Shown one piece after another: positions 27,967 to 40,700 of a stretch of 64,000 bases of DNA (the first letter of the stretch is position 1; every line of letters starts with the position of its first letter). The position numbers and the translations under genes are program-made. This stretch comes from Aphrophora alni. Lineage: Eukaryota > Arthropoda > Insecta > Hemiptera > Aphrophoridae. The stretch covers positions 11,189,138 to 11,253,137 of the forward strand of contig OY740771.1 of assembly GCA_963513935.1 (NCBI GenBank), given 5' to 3'. The notes under the pieces were generated by a model, which worked only from the letters and a program-made list of their open reading frames with translations, was not told the origin of the DNA and did not search any database.

Positions 27967-30900
27967 GTGTGTGTGTGACAACTTGCGATCATGATTTATC
28001 CTCAGTTGTCGTATTCATATTAACCCTCCTAACATGGAAGTAAATATGAGATGTAATTCCGAGAAAATCAACTCTTCTGCAAAAATAATTATACTCGTAT
28101 TATCCGTTTAGTTTTTGTTTACAAAATACAGAGTTGATTTTTAAAATAATACAGACATTATATATTTATTCCCATGGGAATGTTTTTATATATAATGAAT
28201 TGTAATATTTTGCTTTTTTAAATGATATATGCACAAGGAAAGAAATGTAAAAACATTTTAATTTGATTTCTGTTCACAGAGGACGGGAGTTACAAAAGCG
28301 ACTAGAAGAAAGAGAAAAGGAAATGGAACTTGATGGTAGAGATCGTCAAAAAGAAAAAGAAGAAATAGAAGAATTAAGAGCTAAAATATTTGCAAGTGAA
28401 TCAACTGATCCAAATGCAGAATTTGAAAAAGTAAGTTTAAATTGTATTTGATTTTATTAGGTAAATATGTGGGAAGTTTTGTTGTTTTTGTGGAATTGTT
28501 TTTTTAAATTATAGGTACCATATTTTAGTAGAAGGTCCAAAATAAAGAAATGATGACTAAATTTTTGGTAGAAAGGTTTTCTTTACTTTTTGGAGAAAAA
28601 GATAAAACTATTATTTAACCAATTTTTGTTTATACAGAAGAAGGTAGAAACAAAATGCTTGTTACCAAAAGTAACTCATTTTCTCAGTATTCTTTACTGT
28701 TTTTGTGCAGAAGTTTTCTATTGTAATTAATTATTGTAAGAGTTATTAGGTTAATTTCTTTAAAAATATTAAATGTTAATTATTTATTTTATGATTTTAT
28801 TAATTGTTAGATCAATACCAAATTTTAAATAAAAGGATTCAAGGTTCAGGCTCCAATCTGTACTTACCAGGCAAATTTCCGTGACGCGTGAATGCTAGGA
28901 TATACTCAATTATTTTTCTACAGACACATGTTTAAAGTTTAGAAACCTTTCTTTTAATGACCAGAATTCTTATGAATTTTGAATTTAACAAACACATCTC
29001 AATTGACATTCAGACACTTAATAACTAGACAAAAAAAAATAACATATCAACATTTTGTGAAACTACTAATCCTACACATGAAATTTACATTACAAAAATT
29101 CAGTTCTTTCTCCAAAGTTCAGATACATATTACATAAAATAATTGTTTAATTGTTTTACTCACGAATAAGTTTTTATATGTAACACATGTAAAAGTCATA
29201 AAAGTCTTAATTTGAAACGCTCCATTATGAGAGAATTTCTTAGAGCGATCCGAAGATACGTCCTCCCTTACTAGACGCTAAGCTGGCAATCCCCGGGTTG
29301 TGTCGCCGAAACGGCATGCCCACTGAAAAGCATGGCGAGCATTGGACAAATTCTTGGAATTGATTCGTTTTCCGTTTGAAATAGCTTCATAGTTTTAGTT
29401 GCATTGCAACCCGCTGGTATGTCAAATTCCACCCTAGAGGGTGTTGCATTGTATTGATATGTTGCGCTTAATTTAAACTAATCGATTTTAATTATTTGTT
29501 TTAAATGTTTTTTAAAATAAAGTTTTTATGTTTGTTATTAATTGTTTTGATTTTTATGTGAGATTCCTAATTATTACTATTATTTATCTAATTGCTTAAA
29601 TACTTAAATTATTATTAATTTATTTTTTATTTGGTTGGAGATGTCCCATGCTTACATTATATAGTGATATATTAAACCTAACGATCTTAAAACATGTTGG
29701 TAATAATTTTATTATCCTCGATTTGTTTTGTTTTTCAGGAATTACAATTAAGAGAAGAAATGTACAAACCAAAACTTGTGATAAATGTTAATGCAGAGCA
29801 TGCTAAACAGCGTGAACGTGAAAGAGAAAAAGAGCGGGAGAAAGAAAGAGAAAAAGAGAAGGAAAGAGAAAAGGAAAAAGAGAGAGAAGCCGCAGCCCGA
29901 GAACAAGAGAGGGAAGAGGCAGAATTGGAAGAATTACGGAAGAGAGCAGCAGCACTTGCAGAAGCTCAGGCGGAAGCTGAAAGGGCTTTAATGGAAACTG
30001 AAGCTGTAAGTCCGGAAAGTCCTGCAAGGTCAGATGCTGCACCTTCCCCTCAGGCTGATTCACCTCCCAATCAGGAATTTGTCCCTGAAATTAAGCCAGG
30101 TAAAGTTATACAAAATGATTTTAACTTTATGTTTGTTCTATCGCTATATATGTAATCGCTATAACTCTCACAATGTATGATTTAATTGTTTTTGCTTTGT
30201 ATATTGACTATAATAGGAAAATTTATTCTTAGAATTTCTAATGTTTTTTAAAAAAAAGGTAGTTATTAATATATGTGTGTAAATTTGAAAATTTCAATTC
30301 AGACAACTCGCACCATCATTTTAAAATTTGAGCCTGAACCAAATTCCAACCGTTTAATTACCAACCCCTTAAGGTCACTAAAACATTTATGACTTATGCC
30401 AGAATGCAATGTTGATTTAGTGTATGACTTTTGAAAATACTATACACACAAATCCTATGTTCTTCTTCAATTGGATGGTTTATCCATTTTGCATGTAAGC
30501 TCCATAACTTTAAGATCTTCCTGTAAAGGTTGTCTTCAGCGTTTGTCTGTTAAGATCTAATGGTCTTGATCCTTTCATGTTTATAACATTCTTTGATAAG
30601 GAAGAATGACCGCAAGTCGCTAATATGGCAATATAGAGATTAGTTTTTATACTTCTGTGTTCAAAGTCATGTACAGTTTTTTATATATATCCATTTATTT
30701 TTGTGTATTTAATTTATATATATATATATCCAAATTTCTATTTTATTTTATAATAATTAATAATAAATTTTCTTATATGGTTTTTTTAATCATTCATAAT
30801 AAAATTTTATGATATCTAATATATATTGTCCACTAGCATATATATATAGATAAGTGCCATAGATATAGTCGCACTTTCGTCCAATGCACTATTCTGTACT

Positions 30901-33900
30901 ATGTTTTTACTATTTAGTTAACCTTACTTCATATTAAAAACTTTATAACACTCACATTAAATTTAAATTTGAATTCCTTTTAACACTGTTTTAGCCATCA
31001 TTATGTTCAACTAACAAGTACGCCTTAATAATTAATTTAATTCTATTATATAATGTTACATTCCCTTCTCTTGTTTTTTCTGAGTCCAAATGATACCTGA
31101 AAGTGGTATCCTCTTGGATATCTGTGTTTAAAAAGGGTGACAGGAATCTGCCAGATGTTACTGGCCCATAGCAATTGTATCAATTTTAAGCAAGATAATT
31201 GAATCTTGTATAACAAGGTCAGCTTCATAATTACTATGCTTGTAGTGAGTTACTTTATAATCATCAGTATGGTTTTAGTTTAGGCTAGGTCATTCCACCA
31301 TAGAGGCATTAGAAACAATTGTAGGCAAGGTTATGAATGGTTTTGAAAATAAATTTGGTATATTTGCAAGTCTTACTGATTTATCTAAGGCATTTGAGTG
31401 TTATTCCACATGAAATACTCTGTAATAAGCTTGAAATTTATGGTTTGGGTAATATGGAATTTAATATGATGAGATCGTATCTTAGGCATAGAAAGCAAAT
31501 ATTATTTGTCAATAACTGCTCCTCTAAGTGTATGGATGTTATCGTAGGGGTTGTTCAGGGCTCTGTTGTGGTGCTTTTTTTATTCTTTTCTGTTCTATAT
31601 GCTGATGACACAACTTTGCTCAGCTCTAATAGAGATCTTGTAGTAGCTAGAGCTCAGGTTGAAAACTCTTCGCTCCTTGCTAGAATCTGGTTTTCTGTAA
31701 ATAACCTAAAATTAATGAAGATAAGACTAAACCATATAGTTTTCTCACTGAATCACAATCTCTTGGAAAAAGAAACAAACAAATCTATCAAAGTATTGGG
31801 AATTTAGTTATGAGCCTCAAATATCGAATTTTTATAAAAGACTATCGTAATTAATTTACCTTTTAAGAAAATTAAAATGGTTGGTTAGCACTGATTAGCA
31901 CATATTATGGTCTATTTCACGATTGTTGATGTACAGTATAAATGGAATGCCATTTATTGATATCTCTTTGTTATATAAATCAATGCGATTGTATTTTACA
32001 GAATGGTTCAGGTATAGATTTTGCTGTTTTCTTAGCCAGCACATTCATATCCCACTAATCCCAGCATGTCCAGGAACCCAGCAAAGCAATAACATTGTTG
32101 CCCCCCCCCCATGGGTGATGTGATTCTGAAACAATCCCAGTCCAATTTTGACCTGAATTTGTTAGAATTTACGGCATTCAAAGCCCCAAGTATCCCATTT
32201 CGGTCACCTTCCATTAAAGCTGTTAATTTCTGATTGAAACACTTTTCAATCTACTGGGTTCTCAAACCCAGCCCCTGTGTTCCACCCTTTGTATTAGAGT
32301 TGTGTCTAAACCACTCCACCTCACGCAAAGGTAAAGGCTTCATTCCCTCTAACTATTCTTTTAGGTCAGATATTACCATGGGAAAAGGGATACTGTGTCT
32401 TCATATGGTCAGAGATCATTCTTGTAGCCCTAGATATTTTGGAGTGTCCCGGACTATCTTGTATACACTTTTGTAGTCCCTTACATTTCTTTGCCATTGT
32501 CTTTACGGATAGCTTCAGTGGTGGCTGCACCAGTAGTGATACTAATCTCTATTGTAACTCTGTAACACATATCATTTGTTTGATTTCCTGCTAGTCTTGC
32601 CGTTGATCTCTGTATTCTTATTTTTTACCACCACATAATGACACCATAAACTATGTTCGGTCACCAATCATGTTACACAAATATCAAATTACACCTTGTT
32701 TTAAAGGAACATTTGTATATTCTCTTGTATACTAATATTGAGAAGAGAAGAGAACAAAGGTTGGTGTTCTAGGAATGTTGCCCAATTACCTGTGTTTTTA
32801 TTGTTTATTGATGACTGTGTTATATATTACATGACTTTAATTTTGTATAGTTTGTATCTTGGCTAAAATATATTAGTTTTAGTTTGATTTTAAACCTAAA
32901 CTGGATTTTTTAAATTGCAAGTTTGAATTTCGAACTTTCACAAATAGAAAAATTCAAATCGAACTTATCAACTTCTTAACTTTGTTTAAACCTTGCACTT
33001 CCTTATTTATTATTAGTTTGGAAAAAATGAAAGTATATTACAACTATACATTTATAAGATCGATATTATTTCCACATGTAAGAAAAACATCTCTGGATTA
33101 CCGATTCATACTTAGAGGTTACCGATTAGAGGTCACCACATAATAAAGTAAACTACTTAACTACTTCAGTAATACTCAACAGTGACAAGTTATTTATTTA
33201 ATTCCAACAATAAAAGAAATACTAAATGGTATAAGATTAGATCAAGCTAAGAGGTTACAGGTTAAACCGGTCCAGGGCAACTAAACCTCTGAATTCTAGC
33301 TCAGTAGAATAGTCTCCTTTAAAAGTTTTAGTAGTTCCACTCACTAGATCATCCAATGAGCGTTTACCAAGAATTTTGGAGCAAAAAATGAAAATTTAAA
33401 ATTAGCCATAAACCCAACATCGTTTAAATTACTCTATTAGTACCCACTACGAATCTTCTGTTTAACAACCAGTGATTAATTTGCTTGTTAAAGATTTTTA
33501 GCATCAGAATCTGAAATCATCTTATTGCGAGAACAAAAATAAGACCATTATAATGAATAGTTTTGAGACTATTGTGGTAATCGTTAAATCCCACTAACCG
33601 ATTCGAGCTTGACGAATAAAACCCCCATAACATAAATTAGTCTATTCAACTAATTGATTAACAGTGACAAATTATGCTTTGTAGATCACTATTCCAATAG
33701 TTAAAGGAAAATATGTATAAGATATAATTAATAATTAGCCAGGACGTCAACGTTTATAAAGTCTACGTTACAGAATTATTCTTTAGAGATTACAGAGCAA
33801 ATGTATCAGTAATATTGACTACTACTACTCATTATGCTTGAAGAAAAATCAAAGTTATCTTTTAAGATATTTAATGAGCACTAATCGTTAATAAATGTAA

Positions 33901-34678
33901 TCGGTAATCACAGATTTAAAAAAATAATTCTAATTCTTAGGCCTTGAATCGTCTCATCCTTAACAATCGTAATGTAATACATTTGATGTAATTTGTATTA
34001 TTTGACAAATAGAATAAAAGAACTGCTCTGACGTTTAAAATATAAAATAACTCTAATTATCAATATAACATATCTATTGGCTAGTTATTTATTTAGCTAT
34101 AAATCACAAATTTACACCACACATTTTTTTAAATATTTTCTACGAGTGGTGAAATATTATAGTTTAATTTCAATGTTATATTAAAATTATTTCTTTGTTG
34201 TTTTAGTTGTGACAAAATCTTGGAGTTCTCCAGCTATTGAAAAAGAAAAGGACAAGAAAAAGAAAAAATTGGACGTTAAGGAAGTGTTCAACAACGATGA
34301 TGATGAAGATAGCAATATGGGAGCGAAGAAAAGAAAATTGGTGCCACTAGGTAAAGAGTTGTGTTTATAAAACAAAGTAAAGTATAAATATTCCGCAGTT
34401 GATGAAATGGTTTGTTTATCATTAGATTAGAAGGGGTTGGCGAAACTCTGAAATTGTCGAATTGGATCGAATCAGATTGTTCAAGCTAAGCTTTAACAAA
34501 GAATCTAGACCAAAAGTCCAAGTCCAGACCATTGTGTTATTTGTTTCCTGGAAAAAGATCTGTTGGGCAGTTTAGGCCTGCACAATAGTCAACAGACGTC
34601 ATTTCCTGCGTTCTTAAAGGTTCAGTAAGACTTGTATGTTAAAAAATAAAATTTTCAAGATACAAATTATTATTATAC

Positions 34679-34715
<37 letters not shown>

Positions 34716-37700
34716 TTTTACGTCAGACATATTTAGAGTAAATGCATATTATTTGCAAAAAATTACCTTCGTAAGCCTAGATATCTCTTTAGTTATTAAA
34801 AATAGAAGAAATCTAACTAAACGTGTAAAATAAATACATTAACAAAATATTGAAAGGAAAGAGTGGTGACTTTTCATTTATAGTTTAATAAACCTACCAA
34901 GGTCAACACATCCACATGTAATGTAAACTCGGCAACACAAATTTGTTTTCTCAGTTCTATTATTGTTATAACTTGATTAATAATTATCGGGTTCAATAAC
35001 AAGGTATTTAGTTGCAGACTGTAGAAATGAAAGTTTTAGGTTATAGTTTAATTGGGCATATAGCCTATTAGTTTAGATTTTGTATGGATAGGAAAGACAG
35101 AGTTACATTGACTTTCCAAGGTCTTTAGTATTACATAGTAGTACACAAATAGGAAAACGCACAATAAGTCTTATTTTTATACGCGCTACGGATTGAGAAA
35201 GTGAACCGTGTTTACGAATTTTTTCAGAACTTTAGTATTTTATTGTGCATTTTCCTATTTGTGTACTACTAGGTAATTCCAAGGACCACTTTCCAAGTCC
35301 AAAATTTGAAATGAAAAATTTTAAGTTTTCATAAGGAAACTAATTTTTGTTTAATAGTATGTCACTCATGACTAAGAATTTATCATTCTTTATACTATGT
35401 AGATATAAGCAAGCTAAATGCATGTGTGGTTATTAATTTATTGAGGTGAAAAAACATTACTTTAATGTTAACATATGACTCAGCTGTCTGAATTGGAGAT
35501 TGAAGCGAAACCTTCATTGCACTTAATGCCAATGCAAAATCAAGTTACATTCATTTGTTGATTATGTCAAATACTTAGTATTAGATTTTATTATTTTTTA
35601 AAAATGCATCAGATTGTATACTTTCAGATATGGTAAAATTTAAAATAAATTACTTCAATTTATTGAATTTTGAGAGAACCTATTTTCTTTCTTCAGATTA
35701 TGGTGATGAAAAGAAGAAGGCTAGAGAAGATAAGAAAGAAGATGGAAGCAAGACTCAAGAAGAGAAACGAAAACATATTAAAACATTAATAGATAAAATT
35801 CCAACTGATAAAAATGCTCTTTTCGCTTTTCAATTGGACTGGGCAGCTGTTGACAATGTAAGTTATTCAATTTATTACTATTAGAATAGCTTTTTCAGTT
35901 CTCAAATTTCACTAATCTCAAAAGATTTGAATTAGAATTATAATCGTGTATAATCTTTTTAATGATAATCTGAATATCTGAAACATTCTATTTATAAGAA
36001 TTAATTCACAAAGTATTGTTAATTTTGTAGCAACTTATGGAAAGAAGAATACGACCTTGGATTAATAAGAAAATTATAGAGTACATTGGTGAACCTGAAC
36101 CAACTCTTGTCGACTTCATCTGTTCTAAGGTGCTTGCAGGAAGTGCTCCTCAAGGCATTTTAGATGACGTTCAGATGGTAATGTTCTTTTCTTCAGAAGT
36201 TTATTATAATATTACTAAAACATTTTGGTAAATATAAATGATACAATTACATTTTTCAAATTTTAACATGACATAAGTCCTAAACAAATCTTGAGCTAGG
36301 AACCAATAGGAGAAGATTATCAGTATTGCTTCTGAAATGTGGTTATTGTAACTCAGCATATATATATCTATTATAATGAAAGCATATATGCTAATATTAT
36401 AAACTCAGTCTTTTAAATGGCATTTTAAATTGTACAGACAGACAGAAATGCGTATGAAATTATAAAGGTACAGTAGAACCCCTCAAACTCGACACAATGT
36501 GGACTACCCTACAACCGGTCATGTTAATTTTCTTAAAAATTCTTCGTTTGTTTAAAAATTAATAAAATATATTATTTGTATACAAAACCTAAATTATAAG
36601 ACATCATTTTTCTCAGGAAGATGCATAGAATTCATTTATGTAATAAAAAAAATTTTTTTTTAACGGTTTTGGAGTAAGTATGTTAGATGTCAAAAATGAT
36701 ATTAACTTTTTTTCAGAAAAACCTGTATATTCCAAAATCAATAGCTTACTACCTATTTCTAAGATATACACAATTTTTGTGTATTATTTGTGAATATATT
36801 TAGGGAAAAAAAATAATAAAAAATTTGTTACATTAAAAAAAAAAATGGTTAACGGAAAAACAGAATTTTGTCATTTTTTTTTCAAAAATTCAGTAAAAAT
36901 AGTAATATATATTTTTTATACAACTTCTATATGTCATTATATTCAGAAAGGTGCATAGAATTTAGCTGTGTAGAGAAAAAAAATTTTAATGTATCACATT
37001 TGGAGTATTTTGGTCAAATACCAAAAAATCGAAGAGTAACGTAGAGTAAAATTTCACAGAAATCAGTACATAAACCATATTAAATTTTTTAAATGATTTT
37101 ATTTTAATATTACTACAGATTTGTAATATATTTGTGGATAAAAGTTGCTAAAAATAAAAATCAATTTTGAAAATTTTCATTATGCGTGGTACATTTTTAC
37201 GTAAAATGTGAATATTGACTAACTATATCCAAACAGTAACCAAAAATATAATTTCTATTCTAAACAAAAGTTTTTATTACCTATGTTCTAAAATATACAT
37301 AGATTTTATGTGTGTAATGCAAAAAAATTTATATGGAAACATTTTAGAGTTATTACGCACAGAATCAACAAATTTACCCTGTAACCGAGGCAAAATTCCA
37401 CAGAAATAGGTATATAAAACAAATAAAAAAAAATTTTAGAATTTTTTTAATATATTCAAAAGTTTTGCAATATAGTTGTGAATAAATGTTGGTAAAAGTC
37501 TAAATCAATTTATACAATGTATAAATTTATATGTATTGTCTAATAATAATAATAAATCTGACTTCACAGATCATGTTGTGGGTAAGATAGGCCTAAATGA
37601 ATCCAGAAATAAATAGGCTTAGGCCTATACAAATATAACATATAATATGAATAAATCAATCAAAATAATGCACTAAAGCTACCCTACAATTTTAATTTTC

Positions 37701-40700
37701 ATTGTGTAAATGAAATTAAACAAAATTATGGACACAATAGGCCTAACCAAATCTTGGACCATGTGCAGGTTAGACTAGAATTTTCAATCACTTACTGTAT
37801 ATTTTGAATATCCACTAATAAAATAACAATTCATAAACACAATCACATTGATTGTACATAGTATAATCAAAATATAATAAAAACCACGTTTCAAAGGACT
37901 AAATATTCACAAAAATAAAAGGACAGAAATACCAGACTTACTGTCTCAACAACGACTTCTCAACAAATGTGCCGATTTCTTGGGAAAATGGAGGGATTTT
38001 GGAACAAAGCTGCCTGGCTAATTTTCAACGCACAAGTTTGTAACATACACAAAATTAAAGATTGAAATCTCGTCTTTAAAATGGTGCAAGATTTAACGGT
38101 TAAATCAATGCCGGCAACGTAGAAATATTGAATACCGTCTAGCGACTGAAAATCACAAGGAGACCAAAATATTCAGTAAGCCACATCGTAGACTGTATAC
38201 AACTTCTTAACTATATAAATTAGGATGATTTCGTCTTCATAGTTCGAAAGAGGAAGAAAAATACTATATAATATTGTCAACTTGTAACATTTGGACAGGT
38301 TTTACCATTTCGAAAAAATATATGAACATATAGGTGATATTTTCTATATAAAACTCGCGGCGGCAAAATGTCGCAACTTGGTGTTAAAGATTACCTTTTC
38401 AATGGTATAGAATACATTTCGATAATATAATATCTACTAGGATAAAAGTTGAATTGCAAAAAATGTAATTTTTAGCGTGTAAAATAGCGTTAAAATTCTT
38501 GATTTGGTTTAATTTTTATATAATAAAAACTATACTAGTTGGAAACATTTGAAAAACACGGTTTTGAAGAGAAAGACGCGATCTATCAAGCAGTGTTATG
38601 TCAGATGTGACAGATTGAAATTTCGAAATAGGAATAATTGACAAACGAGACGAATGTTTTGTTTAAGACTTGTTAACGTAAAACTTGGACGTTTCGCATC
38701 AAAAATATGCGAACTTCACCAATTTTTGGAATATTATTTATAACGTTTTGTGGTATTTTTTTTTGCATGATATGCATCTACGGAACATTAACTTTCCAAC
38801 GGTATTTTATTTATTGCGATGGGACAATTTGAAGTGGGCGTAACGTTGAATGGCAAAATACGTGATTAAGAGTAGGTGAAATCACTTCGGAGCACGTGGG
38901 CGACCTACTGTAGGTCGCCGCACCGGTTCCAGGGTTAAGGTTGTCGAGTTTGAGGGTTGTCGAGTTTTAGGGAACTTTGGTATTTAATGGTTAGGTTTGC
39001 AACAAATACTCAAAATTACTTGAAATAACTGTACATTTATTGATTATCAATGATTACACGTTTATTGCAAAAAAGTCCCTGCCTGACAACAACAAAAATA
39101 GTGTGTTCAATCACACAAAAAATGAAATTTATCGATGGGTCAATGAGATTTAAAAAGTCTTGTACAATAGGCTCAGTAAACTAAAAAGACCTATCCTAAT
39201 ATGCTGTAATAAAATTTACAGTAAAGTCTACAGTAAAAAACAGACAGTCCATTAAATATTTTTAAAGATTAAAACAATTTCATATAAAAAAAAACAACAA
39301 TAGAGCAAAGTTAGCATTGTTTGAAAAAAAACTTTTGATTGATCTTTGTTTTTCATTTTCCACTCGACGTCTGGCAGCTTCATCTCGAAGTCGCCGAAGA
39401 AAAACAATGTCCATAACAAACACGGTCTAATACAAATGCTATAAATTGAACTGCTGATTGCATATAATTAAGAGTCGGATCTTTTTTCTCACCTGGTTAA
39501 GACCTTTATTACGAACTTAAGACCTCCTTTGAATTGTTATGACAAAAGACTTGCCGCTTACTTTAATGGAATCGGTGCTAATGACCGGTAGCATCCGGGT
39601 GGTTTGGCGCTTGGGTTCACAACAATATGAATGTTTTGATAACACATGATAACCGGGCTGTCCCGGTCTACCTAGACCCTTTATCTTTAACTTTGGCCTC
39701 TGCTATACAGTAGGATTAGAAAGTGGCTAGACAAAGGAGCATCCCTCACAGCTGTATAAACAAAAGTGACAAGCCTCAACCTTCCGGCATCTGGCAGGCG
39801 CACATGGCGTAAAACAATGCTGTAAATGACCTTGGAAATCCCATGCTCCTGGTCACTGGCCCTGTCGAGTTTGACGGAATGTCGAGTTTGAGGGGGTCGA
39901 GTTTGAGGGGTTCTACTGTACTTGGTTTTACCTACCTTAAAGAGAAATCAATGAAATGTAATAATCTTTTAATGACTATTGAATTATATTTAATGTAACA
40001 GCAGATATTTCTTGTTGAATCTCTATATTCAAGGATTAAATAAAGCAATAGAGCTAATATTTCAAAATTATTTTAAATAATATAAATGAGCCAAAATTGT
40101 TTCGCCTTGCGGCATCATCAATGCGGCAACCGATTATTAAAATAATTTTGAAACTTTTATTGCTTTATTTAATCCTTGACTATTGAATTGTTTGTTTCAC
40201 ATCTAAAAAAAATGTATATGCTATGCATATCTGTTTGAGTGGTTAAATTAAGTTGTATTTGTCATACAAAGAACTATAATATATGATTCAAACTTCCATT
40301 TAATTTCAAATCCAAATAATTTTTTTCTGATTCATATATCATGCATGTTAAGTTAGAGGGAGACATGATATTTGACACTTTAAATTTGGCAAATGTATTA
40401 ATTTGTTCGACAAATAAAGATACATATTCATAATTAGAATAACTTAGTTTTAACTTGATACCCACATATAGTATTTTTTTTTTTTTTAATTCAACTTTAG
40501 TTTTTATCTCTTAACTATCACAAGGTAATTTATTTATTTATTTTTTTACTGCTGTATTTTCTTATATGTGGGACAATACAAGGAATATAATGGAAAGTTT
40601 GAAATATATGATTTGTCGTCTTGCCTGTGTAGACACAACACATGTAATTATGATGGTTGTCAGAAATCATATGTTTGTCATCCATACTCCTTTCATTTTT

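Larger units (their letters stand above)
24823..29738. other. three RBM25 introns (24823-25843, 26011-28279, 28431-29738) between exons e and h
   Basis: Exons f and g lie within this span. Outside them I see AT-rich DNA, the short inverted repeat at 27001, the microsatellite at 27911 and a G+C-richer patch at 29225-29470 of unknown origin. No other coding sequence is supported. Confidence 0.5.
36507..38934. mobile_element. piggyBac-like (TTAA-type) non-autonomous element nested in the Tigger-like element
   Basis: The right end ACCGGTTCCAGGG is followed by TTAA (38935-38938). The left end CCCTACAACCGGT matches its inverse at 11 of 13 positions. The left target copy has decayed to ACTA. CCC/GGG ends with TTAA targets are typical of piggyBac. 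Just inside the right end is a 21 bp palindrome, GGCGACCTACTGTAGGTCGCC (38899-38919). The 2.4 kb length is that of an autonomous piggyBac, but no transposase frame is visible; the left half is three ~340 bp tandem units. Confidence 0.65.
36471..39918. mobile_element. Tigger/pogo-like element split by a piggyBac-like insertion, in last RBM25 intron
   Basis: The left end CAGTAGAACCCCTCAAACTC matches the inverted right end (GAGTTTGAGGGGTTCTACTG) perfectly, and both are flanked by TA. Only about 35 bases of the element remain left of the nested insertion (36507-38934); about 980 remain right of it. GTCGAGTTTGAGG-like words repeat at 38941-38975 and 39864-39910. On the minus strand around 39310-39420 a transposase C-terminus is readable: DIVFLRRLRDEAARRRVENE, then KQRSIKSFF. 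This resembles the LRxLRxxA...KQxxIxxFF end of pogo/Tigger proteins. The catalytic core is not visible. Confidence 0.85.

Noticed and set aside
29803..30063. 86-codon minus-strand frame
   Set aside because: Antisense of RBM25 exon h, low complexity.
35630..35696. Extension of RBM25 exon j upstream to an ATG at 35630
   Set aside because: The Asp-Tyr-Gly-Asp motif joins exactly to exon i through the CAG acceptor at 35696; the upstream part is intron read-through.
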